DNA of 64,000 nt from Streptomyces sp. SID12488 (GTDB lineage Bacteria; Actinomycetota; Actinomycetes; Streptomycetales; Streptomycetaceae). Position numbers and translations under genes: made by a program. Under the pieces are notes generated by a model that saw only the letters and a list, made by a program, of their open reading frames with translations, made no database searches and had not been told where the DNA came from. The first letter of the stretch is position 1. Each line of letters opens with the position of its first letter. The stretch spans positions 62,001 to 126,000 of the forward strand of contig NZ_JAAGLT010000005.1 of the NCBI RefSeq assembly GCF_010548275.1, in the 5' to 3' direction. Positions 1 to 9,406 of this stretch are shown here, piece by piece.

Positions 1-620
1 TCCACGACCTCGCACGCACCCTGCGCCGCCTCCCGCCCTCCTGCGGCCCGGTCCGGCTGATCGCCGTCGACGGACACGCGGGCTCCGGGAAGACCACGTT
101 CGCCGGACGACTGGCCGCCGCTCTCGACGGAGCGCCCGTGCTGCACCTCGACGACATCGCCACCCACGAAGAGCTGTTCGAGTGGACGCGACGCCTGCTC
201 GTTCAGGTGATCGACCCACTGAGGCGCGGCGAGAGCGCCTCCTACACCCCCTACGACTGGACGACCCGGCGCTTCGGACCACCCCGGCCCCTGCCGGCCG
301 CGCCCGTGGTGCTGGTGGAGGGGGTCGGGGCCGGACGGCGTGCGCTACGGCCGTTTCTGGCGCGGCTGTTGTGGATGGAACTGCCGGACGAGGAGGCCTG
401 GGCGCGCGGGCGGTCGCGGGACGGGGCGGAACAGAGCGAGTTCTGGGCCGGGTGGGTCGACGCGGAGCGGCGGCACTTCGCCGCGGACCCTTCGCGTCCG
501 TTCTCCGAGCTCCTGGTGCGGCAGTGCGGCGAGGGATACGAGGTACTCCCGGGGCCTGCCGGGGCCGTTGGATCAGACCAGGATGTCACTCATGGTGACG
601 GGCCGTCCGCTGTGTGCTGA
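1..620 (+). CDS. Uridine kinase-like P-loop protein (5' end outside window)
   Basis: The reading frame enters from the left edge (first full codon at base 3), so the start codon is missing. A Walker A loop, GHAGSGKTT, lies at about bases 75-105 after a beta strand (RLIAVD), followed by an LHLDD segment, which is the uridine kinase/phosphoribulokinase arrangement. Later segments (VLVEGVGAG, then basic and acidic helices with a DPSRPF stretch) fit a small nucleoside-kinase-like fold. The visible part is about 205 residues, near full length. The true substrate cannot be read from the sequence; actinomycete members are usually annotated only as ATP-binding proteins. It ends in TGA, and a strong hairpin follows. 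Confidence 0.7.
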   Translation, partial: HDLARTLRRLPPSCGPVRLIAVDGHAGSGKTTFAGRLAAALDGAPVLHLDDIATHEELFEWTRRLLVQVIDPLRRGESASYTPYDWTTRRFGPPRPLPAAPVVLVEGVGAGRRALRPFLARLLWMELPDEEAWARGRSRDGAEQSEFWAGWVDAERRHFAADPSRPFSELLVRQCGEGYEVLPGPAGAVGSDQDVTHGDGPSAVC

Positions 621-734
621 ACTTGTGAAGACCCTCGTCACGCAACTTCTACGAGTGCTTCAACTCGGCTTGACCGGTGAGCCGTACAGGACTTACGTTC
701 TGAATGCGCGGCCGTTCGAAGCCGCCCACAGTCG

Positions 735-772
735 CGAAGCCCCCGGTTGTTCCCCCGTGATCGGGGGCTTCG
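735..772 (+). terminator. Intrinsic-terminator-like hairpin
   Basis: A perfect 11-bp stem (CGAAGCCCCCG pairing with CGGGGGCTTCG) encloses a 16-base loop, 115 bases after the kinase-like gene. It probably ends that transcript. Because the stem is symmetric it could also insulate the AAA gene that starts at 1051. The rest of 621-1050 shows no coding potential, tRNA or other structure that I can support. Confidence 0.65.
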
Positions 773-1050
773 TTCTGCCCGCGGCCCGCTTTCCGGCCGC
801 TCCGAGGCACGATCTGTTCACCCTCGGTGACTGCGCCGTGTGCGCCCCATCTGCTCCCACCTCGTCAAACAGCCTGTACGGCACCCTGCTGCGGGCACGT
901 GAAGCGCAGGTACGATGCCCTCGGTGCGAATCGGACGGCTGCTCTGCGCACCGTTGCAACTCCCGTCCGCGGCACAGTGGTTCGACCAAGCTGCCGACGG
1001 GCACCGGCCCGTCGGAGAGGCAATCGGGGGCACGGTTTGTGGGGGACGTG

Positions 1051-2916
1051 ATGGACTTCGGCACGCAGGGCCCCGAGGCCCCGGCCGACCTCGTCTGGCT
1101 GCGAGGTGTGGACGCCTACACGATGGGCGCCTATCCCCAGGCGGAGGAGGAGTTCCGCACCGCGGTGCGGATGGATCCCGGGATGGCCGACGGCTGGCTC
1201 GGACTGCACGCGCTGCGCGTCGACACGACGACCGCGCTGCTTCGGATGTTCCGGCACCGGGAGCGCTTCGGGGAGCAGCGCTCACGTCACCGCCGGACCC
1301 TCAACTCCTGGTACTGGCTGGGCTGGTGGGTGCAGCCCGTGCTCGAGAGTCCGCGCGATCTGCTGCTCGCGCACGCCTCGCACTGGCTGGACGGCCGCCA
1401 CGTGCCTGAACTGGACCGGGCGTTGGCCGGCCTGCCACCGGTGGACACCGACCCGCAGGTCCGTTTCCTGCACGCGTGCCGCGCCTATCTCGTCAAGGAC
1501 TGGGAGCAACTGGTCCGGCACACCGACCCGTTGATCAACGACACGTTGCTGGGCATCGAGGCGGGTCTGTTCGGCGGCATGGCCCGGGTGCGCCTGGAGA
1601 TGTTCGGGCAGGCGGAGCCGCTGCTGTCGGCCGCGCTGATGCGCTGTCGCAGTGAGCAGCCGCAGCGCAAGGAACTGCGCTACTGGCTGGCACGGGCCCA
1701 CGAGGGCACGGGCCGCTCGGCGGCGGCCCTCCCCCTGTACCGGGCCGTGCACCGCGTGGACGCCGCGTTCATGGACACCTCGGCGCGGCTCGCCGCGATC
1801 TCCGAGGGCGACGGGTACGACGAGGCGACCGACCTCGCGGCGATCACGCTCTCCGGGATCGGGCAGGAGTTGCTGGAGAGCCCGGACGGCATCGACCCCC
1901 TCTTCGGCGGCGAGGGCCGCGACCTGAAGCTCTCGGAGCCCGAACTCCCGCCTCCGGGTGGCCCGTTGCCGTCCGCGACCGACTCGGTGCGCGAGAAGGC
2001 CGCCCTTCCGGTGCAGCCGCTGCCGACCGGCCCGACCGATCCCGGGCTGCTCGAGGAGGCACTCGCCCAACTGGAGTGCATGGTGGGTCTGGAACCGGTG
2101 AAGCGCCAGGTGAAGGCGCTCTCCGCCCAGCTGAACATGGCGCGGCTGCGGGCGGGGCAGGGACTGCCGGTACAGCCGCCGAAGCGGCACTTCGTCTTCT
2201 CGGGTCCGTCAGGCACCGGCAAGACGACGGTGGCACGCATCCTCGGCCGGGTGTTCTACGCACTCGGGCTGCTCGGCGGCGACCATCTGGTCGAGGCGCA
2301 GCGGGCGGACCTGGTCGGCGAGTATCTCGGCCAGACCGCGGTGAAGGCCAACGAGCTGATCGACTCCGCGATCGGGGGCGTCCTGTTCGTCGACGAGGCG
2401 TACTCGCTCTCCAACTCCGGGTACGGCAAGGGCGATGCGTACGGCGACGAGGCCCTGCAGGTGCTGCTGAAGCGGGCCGAGGACAACCGGGACCACCTGG
2501 TGGTGATCCTGGCCGGCTATCCGGAGGGCATGGACCGGCTCCTCGCCGCCAACCCCGGGCTGTCGTCCCGCTTCACGACCCGCGTCGACTTCCCCTCGTA
2601 CCGTCCGCTCGAACTCACCTCCATCGGCGAGGTGCTGGCGGCGGAGAACGGTGACGTGTGGGACGAGGAGGCGCTGGACGAGCTGCGCTCGATCGCCGGG
2701 CATGTGGTGGACCAGGGGTGGATCGACGAGCTGGGCAACGGGCGGTTCCTGCGGACGCTGTACGAGAAGAGCTGTGCGTATCGGGATCTGCGGCTGTCGG
2801 TGTACCCGGGGATGCTGACACGGGACGACCTGTCGACCTTGCGGCTGCCGGACCTCATGCAGGCGTACGGGGAGGTCCTGTCGGGGCGCGGGCCACAGGA
2901 TCCGTCGGCCCCCTGA
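1051..2916 (+). CDS. AAA+ ATPase of CbxX/CfqX (EccA-like) type with TPR-like N-terminus
   Basis: The protein is 621 aa. The N-terminal ~330 residues look helical and TPR-like (GAYPQAEEEFRTAVRMDP and similar), followed by a Pro-rich linker. The AAA+ domain has Walker A GPSGTGKTT at about residue 385 and Walker B GGVLFVDEAYSL at about 442, with downstream sensor segments and a C-terminal lid. This two-part layout is that of EccA ATPases of type VII (ESX) secretion and of CbxX/CfqX proteins. The ATG at 1051 is preferred because GGGGGAC lies just upstream; in-frame GTG codons at 1039 and 1048 are alternatives. No other ESX gene is visible nearby, so a role in secretion is inference. A hairpin follows the stop. 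Confidence 0.8.
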   Translation: MDFGTQGPEAPADLVWLRGVDAYTMGAYPQAEEEFRTAVRMDPGMADGWLGLHALRVDTTTALLRMFRHRERFGEQRSRHRRTLNSWYWLGWWVQPVLESPRDLLLAHASHWLDGRHVPELDRALAGLPPVDTDPQVRFLHACRAYLVKDWEQLVRHTDPLINDTLLGIEAGLFGGMARVRLEMFGQAEPLLSAALMRCRSEQPQRKELRYWLARAHEGTGRSAAALPLYRAVHRVDAAFMDTSARLAAISEGDGYDEATDLAAITLSGIGQELLESPDGIDPLFGGEGRDLKLSEPELPPPGGPLPSATDSVREKAALPVQPLPTGPTDPGLLEEALAQLECMVGLEPVKRQVKALSAQLNMARLRAGQGLPVQPPKRHFVFSGPSGTGKTTVARILGRVFYALGLLGGDHLVEAQRADLVGEYLGQTAVKANELIDSAIGGVLFVDEAYSLSNSGYGKGDAYGDEALQVLLKRAEDNRDHLVVILAGYPEGMDRLLAANPGLSSRFTTRVDFPSYRPLELTSIGEVLAAENGDVWDEEALDELRSIAGHVVDQGWIDELGNGRFLRTLYEKSCAYRDLRLSVYPGMLTRDDLSTLRLPDLMQAYGEVLSGRGPQDPSAP

Positions 2917-2917
2917 T

Positions 2918-2953
2918 CGACAGCGGGCACCTTGAGTTCGGCGCCCGCTGTCG
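2918..2953 (+). terminator. Hairpin terminator after the AAA gene
   Basis: An 11-bp perfect stem (CGACAGCGGGC with GCCCGCTGTCG) begins 2 bases after the TGA, with a 14-base loop. It separates the AAA gene from the convergent membrane-protein operon. Confidence 0.7.
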
Positions 2954-3060
2954 GTGCTGAGGTAGAGCTGGGTCGCGCAGCCCGGCGCTTACGGGGTGCC
3001 GCTCTCGGTGGGACGGGTGCCGCCCCTGGCGTGCGCATGCCCGCAGCTATGCGGGCTGGG

Positions 3061-3110
3061 GGCGCCCCTTCAGGGGCGCGGGGAACTGCGCGATCAGTCC
3101 CCGCCCATCC
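3061..3110 (+). repeat. Dispersed intergenic repeat, copy A
   Basis: The core at 3072-3093 reads AGGGGCGCGGGGAACTGCGC followed by GA. The same 22-base core recurs at 21943-21964 and, reverse-complemented with one mismatch, at 28964-28985. In this copy the 5' part can also form a small GCGCCCC/GGGGCGC hairpin. It lies between convergent genes. Confidence 0.7.
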
Positions 3111-3142
3111 GCAGCCCAACAACCCGCCCGTCCCGCGGAGCG

Positions 3143-4228
3143 TCAACTCGCCAGCGCCTCCTTCTGTGCCTCCGCCCTGGGTTCCGTCGCCTTCGGTACC
3201 GGAGGTGACTGGCGGTGGGCGGGGTCGCGTACCTCGCCCACCAGGAGTTCCAGCACGTCCTCCATGGCGACCAGGCCGATCACCCGGCCCGAACCGTCCG
3301 CGACCTGGGCCAGGTGCGTCGCCGCCCGGCGCATGACCGTCAGCGCGTCGTCCAGCGGGAGTTCGGAGCGCAGCGTCGTCATGGCGCGCCAGATGTGCTG
3401 CGGCACCGCCCGCTGCGACTCCTCCACGTCCAGTACGTCCTTCACGTGCAGGTAGCCCATGAAGGCGCCGTTGTCCGCCACCACCGGGAACCGGGAGTAG
3501 CCGGTACGGGCGGTGAGGGCGACGACCTGGCCCGGGGTGACCGACGGGCCCACTGTCACCAGGGACTCGCGGTCGAGGAGGACGTCGGTGACCGGGCGGG
3601 AGCCCAGTTCCAGCGCGTCCTCCAGGCGTTCCTGCTCACCGGGGTCGAGCAGTCCGGCCTGGCCGGCGTCCTCCACCAGCCGGTTGAGCTGCTCGCTGGT
3701 GAAGACCGCCTCGACCTCGTCCTTGGGCTCGACGCGGAAGAGCTTCAGGATGAGCCGGGCACAGGCGCCCAGCCCCACCGTGACCGGCCCGCACACGCGG
3801 GCGAAGGCGACCAGGCCCGGGCTCAGCCACAGCGCGGTCTTCTCGGGCGCCGCCATCGCCAGGTTCTTCGGGAGCATCTCCCCGATGACCAGGTGGAGGA
3901 AGACCACGACCGCGAGCGCGATGACGTACCCCAGCGGGTGGATCATGCCCTCGGGCAGGTGGGCCGCCTCGAAGACCGGTTCCAGCAGCTGGGCCACGGT
4001 CGGTTCGGCTACCGCGCCCAGGGTCAGTGAGCACATGGTGATGCCGAACTGGGCGGCGGCCATCATCTGCGGCAGCCGTTCCAGTCCGTACAGCACCTGG
4101 CGGGCCCGCGCCGTGCCCAGCGGTTCGATCTGGCTTCGGCGGACGGAGACGAGGGCGAACTCGGCGCCCACGAAGAAGCCGTTGGCGAGCACGAGGAGCA
4201 GGGCGAAGAGGAGTTGGAGGATGCTCAT
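3143..4228 (-). CDS. CNNM/CorC-family membrane protein (short form)
   Basis: The protein is 361 aa. An N-terminal DUF21/CNNM domain (about residues 1-180) starts with a hydrophobic helix followed by the hallmark NGFFVGAEFALVSVRRS. A pair of CBS domains follows (about 200-325). The C-terminal CorC/HlyC domain of the longer paralogue is missing, so the protein ends soon after the CBS pair. Family members are linked to magnesium or cobalt efflux and the CBS pair usually binds adenine nucleotides; the transported ion cannot be read here. Its ATG overlaps the TGA of the upstream paralogue by 4 bases (ATGA), so the two are translationally coupled and may form one complex. Confidence 0.88.
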   Translation of the reverse strand: MSILQLLFALLLVLANGFFVGAEFALVSVRRSQIEPLGTARARQVLYGLERLPQMMAAAQFGITMCSLTLGAVAEPTVAQLLEPVFEAAHLPEGMIHPLGYVIALAVVVFLHLVIGEMLPKNLAMAAPEKTALWLSPGLVAFARVCGPVTVGLGACARLILKLFRVEPKDEVEAVFTSEQLNRLVEDAGQAGLLDPGEQERLEDALELGSRPVTDVLLDRESLVTVGPSVTPGQVVALTARTGYSRFPVVADNGAFMGYLHVKDVLDVEESQRAVPQHIWRAMTTLRSELPLDDALTVMRRAATHLAQVADGSGRVIGLVAMEDVLELLVGEVRDPAHRQSPPVPKATEPRAEAQKEALAS

Positions 4229-5577
4229 CGGGCCGCCTCCACCGCGAGGTCCGCCGTCTTCGTACTGCCCTCGGCCCTGATCAGGCGTACCCGCTCGGCC
4301 CGGTAGTGGCCGACCTGGCGGACCGACAGACGCCAGCCCGGCAGTTCGGCCCTGTCACCGGGGACCGGAATTCTGCCCAGCAGGTCGGCGACGAGGCCGG
4401 CGACCGTCTCGTACGGCCCCTCCGGTACGTCGAGGCCTATGCGCTGGAGGATGTCGACACGGCAGCTGCCGTCGGCGTCCCAGGCGGGGCGGCCGTCCTC
4501 GGGCGGGGCGGCGGCGAGCTCGGTCGGTTCGTTGAGCACGTCGTCGTGCTCGTCGTGGACCTCGCCGACGAGTTCCTCGACGATGTCCTCCAGGGTGACC
4601 ACACCCGCCGTACCGCCGTACTCGTCGACGACGACGGCGATGGGCTGCTGGCTGCGCAGCAGTTCGAGCAGTGGCTGCACCGGGAGCGTCTCGGGGACCA
4701 GCAGCGGTGATTTGGCGATCCGCCCGACCGGTGTGCGCAGCCGGTCCCCCGCGGGCACCGCGAGGGCGTCCTTGAGGTGGGCCATACCGACGATCTCGTC
4801 GATCCGCTCCCGGTAGACGGGGAAGCGGGACAGGCCGGTGGCCCGGGTCAGGTTGACGACGTCCTCGGCGGTGGCCGACGACTGCAGCGCGCTGACCCGC
4901 ACACGCGGGGTCATGACGTGCTGCGCGGTCAGCTCGCCCAGCGACAGCGTCCGTACGAAGAGGTCCGCGGTGTCCTGTTCCAGCGTGCCGGCCTGGGCCG
5001 AGTGTCTGGCCAGGGAGACCAGTTCGCCGGGGGTGCGGGCCGAGGCCAGTTCCGCGGTGGGTTCGACACCCAGGGCACGGACCAGGCGGTTGGCCACCGC
5101 GTTGAGCGCGGCGATCACCGGGCGGAAGAGTCGGGAGAAGGCGTGCTGCGGGCCGGCCACGAAGCGGGCGACCTGCAGCGGCCTGGAGACCGCCCAGTTC
5201 TTGGGCACGAGTTCGCCGATCACCATCTGCACGGCCGAGGCCAGCAGCATGCCGACGATCACCGAGATGGTGGGGACGGCCCCTTCGGGCAGGCCGATCG
5301 CGGTGAACGGGCCGTGCAGCAGCTCCGCGAGCGCCGGCTCGGCGAGCATGCCGACGACGAGGGAGGTGATGGTGATGCCGAGCTGGGTGCCGGAGAGCTG
5401 GAAGGACAGCTCCTTGAGCGACTCGACGACCGTACGGGCCCGTCGGTCACCCTCGGCGGCCGCCTTCTCCGCGTCCGGTCGCTCGACCGTGACGAGGCCG
5501 AACTCGGCCGCCACGAAGAAGCCGTTGGCCAGGATCAGCAGGAATGCCGCGCCAAGGAGCAGCAGGGGGGTGGTCAT
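4225..5577 (-). CDS. CNNM/CorC-family membrane protein (long form)
   Basis: The protein is 450 aa with three parts in order: DUF21 membrane domain (NGFFVAAEFGLVTVERPD near the N-terminus), a CBS pair (about 205-330; includes VVDEYGGTAGVVTLEDIVEELVGE) and a C-terminal CorC/HlyC domain (about 350-430). The EYGGTAGVVTLED segment is typical of hemolysin C/CorC proteins. It is the first gene of a two-gene operon with the short paralogue, which argues for a heteromeric ion transporter or regulator in the membrane. The 'hemolysin' name common in databases is historical. Confidence 0.9.
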   Translation of the reverse strand: MTTPLLLLGAAFLLILANGFFVAAEFGLVTVERPDAEKAAAEGDRRARTVVESLKELSFQLSGTQLGITITSLVVGMLAEPALAELLHGPFTAIGLPEGAVPTISVIVGMLLASAVQMVIGELVPKNWAVSRPLQVARFVAGPQHAFSRLFRPVIAALNAVANRLVRALGVEPTAELASARTPGELVSLARHSAQAGTLEQDTADLFVRTLSLGELTAQHVMTPRVRVSALQSSATAEDVVNLTRATGLSRFPVYRERIDEIVGMAHLKDALAVPAGDRLRTPVGRIAKSPLLVPETLPVQPLLELLRSQQPIAVVVDEYGGTAGVVTLEDIVEELVGEVHDEHDDVLNEPTELAAAPPEDGRPAWDADGSCRVDILQRIGLDVPEGPYETVAGLVADLLGRIPVPGDRAELPGWRLSVRQVGHYRAERVRLIRAEGSTKTADLAVEAAR

Positions 5578-5700
5578 GATGCCGCCGCCTCGATATGCCG
5601 GGAGGGGGCGGCGCAGGTACTACAGGACGATCCGTCCATCGCTGGAGGGAGTCACTCCTCGGGTAGCAGGGGGCCTCTGAAGACCGGGGGGAACATCAGA

Positions 5701-5729
5701 GGCGGAGGCGCGCGAAAAACGCCTCCGCC
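5701..5729 (-). terminator. Hairpin between PH-domain gene and CNNM operon
   Basis: A perfect 10-bp stem (GGCGGAGGCG with CGCCTCCGCC) has a 9-base loop. On the minus strand it lies 50 bases after the PH-domain gene, so it probably terminates that gene and leaves the CNNM pair with its own promoter in 5578-5700. Confidence 0.6.
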
Positions 5730-5779
5730 AACAGATTAATCAAGACATGGGCCTGAGCGGCAGGGTGGACGGCCCTGAG

Positions 5780-6286
5780 TCAGCCCTGATCTTGCTCGGG
5801 GGTACCCGCGGACCGCGCCTCGGTGAGCGCCCGCAGGGTGCGCGCGTCCTCGATGGCACGCTGTTTGGCGATGCCGGGCTGGATGCCGAGCGCGGGCAGG
5901 CTCGTACCGTCGCTGAGGTCGAGGAACACCCAGGGGTCACCCGGCCGGAGGTTCACCCGGAGGATCTCCGCCCAGTCCAGACGCCTCTTGCTCGCGATGT
6001 TGACGACGGTGACTCCGGACTCGTCGGCGACCACCTTCGGCCGGGACAGGAGCAGGAGTACGGAGGACAGCAGCGCGCCGGTGAAGACGAAGCTGAGGCG
6101 CTCCCCGGGGCTGAGCGTCTCCAGGAGCAGCGCGATCGTCGTGATGACGACGAAGATCGCGACGCCGGCGGTGGCCAGCACGGCCCGGGTGCGGCCCGGC
6201 CGGAAAGTGACGGGCAGCGCGGGCAGCGCCGGCGGAACGGGTGCGGTGGGCGGATCCTGCATCGGTGTACGGTCCCTGTCGCTCAC
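5780..6286 (-). CDS. Small membrane protein with bacterial PH domain
   Basis: The protein is 168 aa. A Pro-rich N-terminus is followed by two hydrophobic helices (AVLATAGVAIFVVITTIALLL and FVFTGALLSSVLLLL) and then a compact beta-rich domain (VVADESGVTVVNIASKRRLDWAEILRVNL...PWVFLDLSDGTSLPALGI). That domain matches the short bacterial PH domain common in actinomycetes. Its role is unknown. It lies just downstream of hisG on the same strand (22-base gap) and so may be co-transcribed with hisE-hisG. Confidence 0.8.
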   Translation of the reverse strand: MSDRDRTPMQDPPTAPVPPALPALPVTFRPGRTRAVLATAGVAIFVVITTIALLLETLSPGERLSFVFTGALLSSVLLLLSRPKVVADESGVTVVNIASKRRLDWAEILRVNLRPGDPWVFLDLSDGTSLPALGIQPGIAKQRAIEDARTLRALTEARSAGTPEQDQG

Positions 6287-6308
6287 GGTGTCGGTGGCTT
6301 CCCGTGTC

Positions 6309-7157
6309 TCAGAGGCGGCAGGCGTGGATGGCCGTGGTCAGGATGGCCCGCGCGCCGATGTCATACAGATCGTCCATGATCCGCTGGGCCTCCTTGGACG
6401 GGACCATCGCACGGACGGCGACCCAGCCCTCGTTGTGCAGCGGCGACACGGTCGGCGACTCCAGGCCGGGCGTCAGGGCGACGGCCTTCTCCAGCTGCTC
6501 GACGCGGCAGTCGTAGTCCATCATCACGTAGGTCCGGGCCACCAGGACGCCCTGGAGGCGGCGCAGGAACTGCTGGACCTTGGGTTCCTCGGCCTCCGCT
6601 CCGACCCGGCGGATGACGATCGCCTCGGACTTCATGATGGGTTCGCCGAACACCTCCAGGCCCGCGTTGCGCAGTGAGGTGCCGGTCTCGACGACATCCG
6701 CGATGACCTCGGCGACGCCGAGTTCGATCGCGGTCTCGACAGCGCCGTCGAGGTGAACGACGGAGGCGTCGACGCCGTGGTCGGCGAGGTGCTTGGCGAC
6801 GATCCCCTCGTACGAGGTGGCCACGGTCAGGCCGGCCAGGTCCTCGATGCCCGCTGCGGTGCCGGGCTTGCCGGCGAAGCGGAAGGTTGAGCGGGCGAAG
6901 CCGAGCGGGAGGATCTCCTCCGCGTTGGCCCCGGAGTCGACGAGCAGGTCCCCACCGGTGATGCCGATGTCGAGGCGGCCGGAGGAGACGTAGATCGCGA
7001 TGTCGCGGGGGCGGAGGTAGAAGAACTCGACCTCGTTCTCCGGGTCGACGATCCGCAGCTCCTTGGACTCCCGGCGCTGCAGGTAGCCGGCCTCATTCAG
7101 CATCGCCGACGCAGGGCCTGACAGGGAACCCTTGTTGGGGACGGCGATGCGCAGCAT
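6309..7157 (-). CDS. hisG: ATP phosphoribosyltransferase, long form
   Basis: The protein is 282 aa and catalyses the first step of histidine synthesis, joining ATP and PRPP. The N-terminus (MLRIAVPNKGSLSG) and the phosphate-binding segment ADVVETGTSLRNAGLEV are diagnostic. The C-terminal ~70 residues form the regulatory domain of the long, histidine-inhibited form that works without HisZ. It follows hisE on the same strand with a 46-base gap. Confidence 0.96.
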   Translation of the reverse strand: MLRIAVPNKGSLSGPASAMLNEAGYLQRRESKELRIVDPENEVEFFYLRPRDIAIYVSSGRLDIGITGGDLLVDSGANAEEILPLGFARSTFRFAGKPGTAAGIEDLAGLTVATSYEGIVAKHLADHGVDASVVHLDGAVETAIELGVAEVIADVVETGTSLRNAGLEVFGEPIMKSEAIVIRRVGAEAEEPKVQQFLRRLQGVLVARTYVMMDYDCRVEQLEKAVALTPGLESPTVSPLHNEGWVAVRAMVPSKEAQRIMDDLYDIGARAILTTAIHACRL

Positions 7158-7203
7158 GAGACAAGCTTCCTTCGTTTCGTACGGAACGGTGTGCGACTAC
7201 GGC

Positions 7204-7476
7204 TTACAGGTGGGCGTACACGTCGTCCAGCGAGATTCCGCGGGCGACCATCATCACCTGGACGTGGTAGAGCAGCTGCGAGATCTCCTCGGCGGCTGCT
7301 TCCTTGCCCTCGTACTCGGCGGCCATCCAGACCTCGGCGGCCTCTTCTACGACCTTCTTGCCGATGGCATGGACGCCCTTGCCCACCAGCTCTGCGGTGC
7401 GGGAGGTGGCGGGATCGCCCGTGGCGGCCTTGTGCTGGAGCTCGGCGAAGAGCTCCTCGAACGTCTTATTGGACAT
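7204..7476 (-). CDS. hisE: Phosphoribosyl-ATP pyrophosphatase
   Basis: The protein is 90 aa and catalyses the second step of histidine synthesis. The all-helical MazG-like fold shows the acidic metal-binding segment [21 protein letters not shown] and the EEISQLLYH helix. The ATG at 7476 is chosen over an in-frame GTG at 7488 because GTGGGGGCC just upstream serves as ribosome binding site and [10 protein letters not shown] is the usual N-terminus. It is followed by hisG, and preceded by ribH on the same strand after 34 bases, so the his pair may sit at the tail of the riboflavin transcript. Confidence 0.95.
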   Translation of the reverse strand: MSNKTFEELFAELQHKAATGDPATSRTAELVGKGVHAIGKKVVEEAAEVWMAAEYEGKEAAAEEISQLLYHVQVMMVARGISLDDVYAHL

Positions 7477-7510
7477 GATGGCCCCCACATTACGTGGTGA
7501 AGGGAACTCC

Positions 7511-7996
7511 CTATCGCCAGGGTTCGGATACTGAGCGGAGGGTGGCCGCCGTCGCCACGGCCGCCGTCACCGCCTCGTGCCCCTTGTCCTCGTTGGAGCC
7601 CTCGATGCCCGCGCGGTCGAGGGCCTGTTCCTCGGTGTCGCAGGTCAGCACGCCCATGCCGATGGGGACTCCGGTGTCGACCGAGACCTGGGTGAGGCCC
7701 TGGGTGACGCCCTGGCACACGTACTCGAAGTGGGGAGTGCCACCCCGGATGACGACGCCGAGGGCCACGATCGCGTCGTAGCCCCGCCCGGCGAGGACCT
7801 TGGCGACGACCGGGAGTTCCCAGCTGCCGGGGACCCTCAGCAGGGTCGGCTCGTCGATGCCCAGGTCGTGCAGGGCGCGCAGGGCGCCGTCCACCAGACC
7901 GTCCATCACCTTCTCGTGCCACTGGGCCGCGATGACGGCGACGCGCAGGTCACCGCAGTTGCGTACGGACAGTTCAGGTGCACCCTTGCCGCTCAC
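7511..7996 (-). CDS. ribH: 6,7-dimethyl-8-ribityllumazine synthase
   Basis: The protein is 161 aa and condenses the pyrimidine intermediate with dihydroxybutanone phosphate to give lumazine. Diagnostic segments are [21 protein letters not shown] (with the catalytic His) and the C-terminal GHEAVTAAV helix. It starts with GTG preceded by AAGGAGAG. It is the last rib gene of the operon; the 60 bases between ribBA and ribH are unusually A-rich for this genome. Confidence 0.96.
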   Translation of the reverse strand: MSGKGAPELSVRNCGDLRVAVIAAQWHEKVMDGLVDGALRALHDLGIDEPTLLRVPGSWELPVVAKVLAGRGYDAIVALGVVIRGGTPHFEYVCQGVTQGLTQVSVDTGVPIGMGVLTCDTEEQALDRAGIEGSNEDKGHEAVTAAVATAATLRSVSEPWR

Positions 7997-8056
7997 GTTC
8001 TCGTCTCTCCTTGGCTATCTCTACTGCGTCTTCTACAGCGAGTTCTGCAGCGGTCT

Positions 8057-9406
8057 CTACTGGTTGCCGCAGGGGGACACGGGGGCCGTGTCCAGCCAGG
8101 GCAGGTCGTGTCCCATCCGGTCCCGCTTGGTGCGCAGGTAGGTGAGGTTGTGCTCGCCCGCCTGTACGGGCATCGGCTCGCGGCCGGTGACCCTGAGGCC
8201 GTGGCGGACGAGCGCGTCGGTCTTGTCGGGGTTGTTGGTCATCAGGCGCACGCTGCGGACGCCGAGGTCCTGGAGTATCTGCGCGCCCGCGCCGTAGTCC
8301 CGGGCGTCGGCGGGCAGGCCGAGCTCCAGGTTGGCGTCGAGGGTGTCGCGGCCCTGCTCCTGGAGTTCGTACGCCCGGAGCTTGGACAGCAGTCCGATGC
8401 CGCGCCCCTCGTGGCCGCGCAGGTAGACGACCACTCCGCGGCCCTCGTCCCGGATGCGTTCGAGGGAGGTCTCCAGCTGGGGGCCGCAGTCGCAGCGCAG
8501 GGAGTGGAAGACGTCGCCGGTGAGGCATTCGGAGTGGACGCGGACCAGGACGTCCTCGCCGTCGTCGGCGCCGATGTCACCGTGGACGAGGGCGACGTGC
8601 TCGACTCCGTCGACGGTGGAGCGGTAGCCGTACGCCGTGAACCTGCCGAAGACGGTGGGCAGTTGGGTCTCGGCCTCGCGACGGACGGTGGGTTCGGCGC
8701 TCTTGCGGTAGGCGACCAGGTCCTCGATGGAGATGATCGTCAGGCCGTGCTTGCGAGCGAAGGGGATCAGCTCGGGCAGGCGGAGCATACGGCCGTCCTC
8801 GCCGGCGATCTCCACGATGGCGCCGGCCGGTCGCAGCCCCGCGAGGCGGGCGAGGTCGACGGCGGCCTCGGTGTGGCCGTTGCGGACCAGCACGCCGCCG
8901 GGCCTGGCGCGCAGCGGGAAGATGTGGCCGGGGCGGACGAAGTCGTCGGCGCCCGCGTCCCCGCCCGCGAGGAGCTGAAGCGTGGTCGCCCGGTCGGAAG
9001 CCGAGATACCGGTGCTCACACCGTGAACGGCGGATGCGTCGACGGAGACTGTGAACGCGGTTTTCATCGACTCGGTGTTGTCGTCGACCATCTGCGGCAG
9101 CCGGAGCCGGTCGAGCTCGTCGCCCTCCATGGGGGCGCAGATGAGCCCGCGGCACTCGCTCATCATGAACGCGACGATCTCGGGGGTCGCCTTCTCGGCG
9201 GCGATGACGAGGTCGCCCTCGTTCTCCCGGTCCTCGTCGTCGACGACCACGACCGGGCGGCCGGCCGCGATGTCCGCGATGGCCTGCTCGATCGGATCGA
9301 GGGACCAGTCCTCGATGTTGTCCGTGCTGTAGAGGATCGGCGGGACCGAAGGGGTGACGTGTGGCGTCTCGTTCGGGGTGGTGGTGGGAGACGGGAGGGC
9401 AGTCAT
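8057..9406 (-). CDS. ribBA: Bifunctional dihydroxybutanone-phosphate synthase / GTP cyclohydrolase II
   Basis: The protein is 449 aa. The N-terminal RibB domain has [25 protein letters not shown] and the GHIFPL segment. The C-terminal RibA domain has [40 protein letters not shown], which carries the zinc-binding cysteines, and [11 protein letters not shown]. It supplies both precursors for lumazine synthase. The ATG at 9406 overlaps the stop of ribM (ATGA); the frame also stays open much further upstream, but that part is only a shadow of ribM. Confidence 0.96.
   Translation of the reverse strand: MTALPSPTTTPNETPHVTPSVPPILYSTDNIEDWSLDPIEQAIADIAAGRPVVVVDDEDRENEGDLVIAAEKATPEIVAFMMSECRGLICAPMEGDELDRLRLPQMVDDNTESMKTAFTVSVDASAVHGVSTGISASDRATTLQLLAGGDAGADDFVRPGHIFPLRARPGGVLVRNGHTEAAVDLARLAGLRPAGAIVEIAGEDGRMLRLPELIPFARKHGLTIISIEDLVAYRKSAEPTVRREAETQLPTVFGRFTAYGYRSTVDGVEHVALVHGDIGADDGEDVLVRVHSECLTGDVFHSLRCDCGPQLETSLERIRDEGRGVVVYLRGHEGRGIGLLSKLRAYELQEQGRDTLDANLELGLPADARDYGAGAQILQDLGVRSVRLMTNNPDKTDALVRHGLRVTGREPMPVQAGEHNLTYLRTKRDRMGHDLPWLDTAPVSPCGNQ

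Noticed and set aside
700..735. T-arm-like GCGGC-CGTTCGAA-GCCGC suggesting a tRNA
   Set aside because: The loop has 8 bases instead of 7 and no anticodon or acceptor stem could be built around it.
7974..8056. Coil-like reading ([23 protein letters not shown]) across the ribBA-ribH gap as a small gene or lost C-terminus
   Set aside because: It has no start codon, overlaps the ribH ribosome binding site AAGGAGAG, and ribBA already ends normally; most likely chance in an A-rich spacer.
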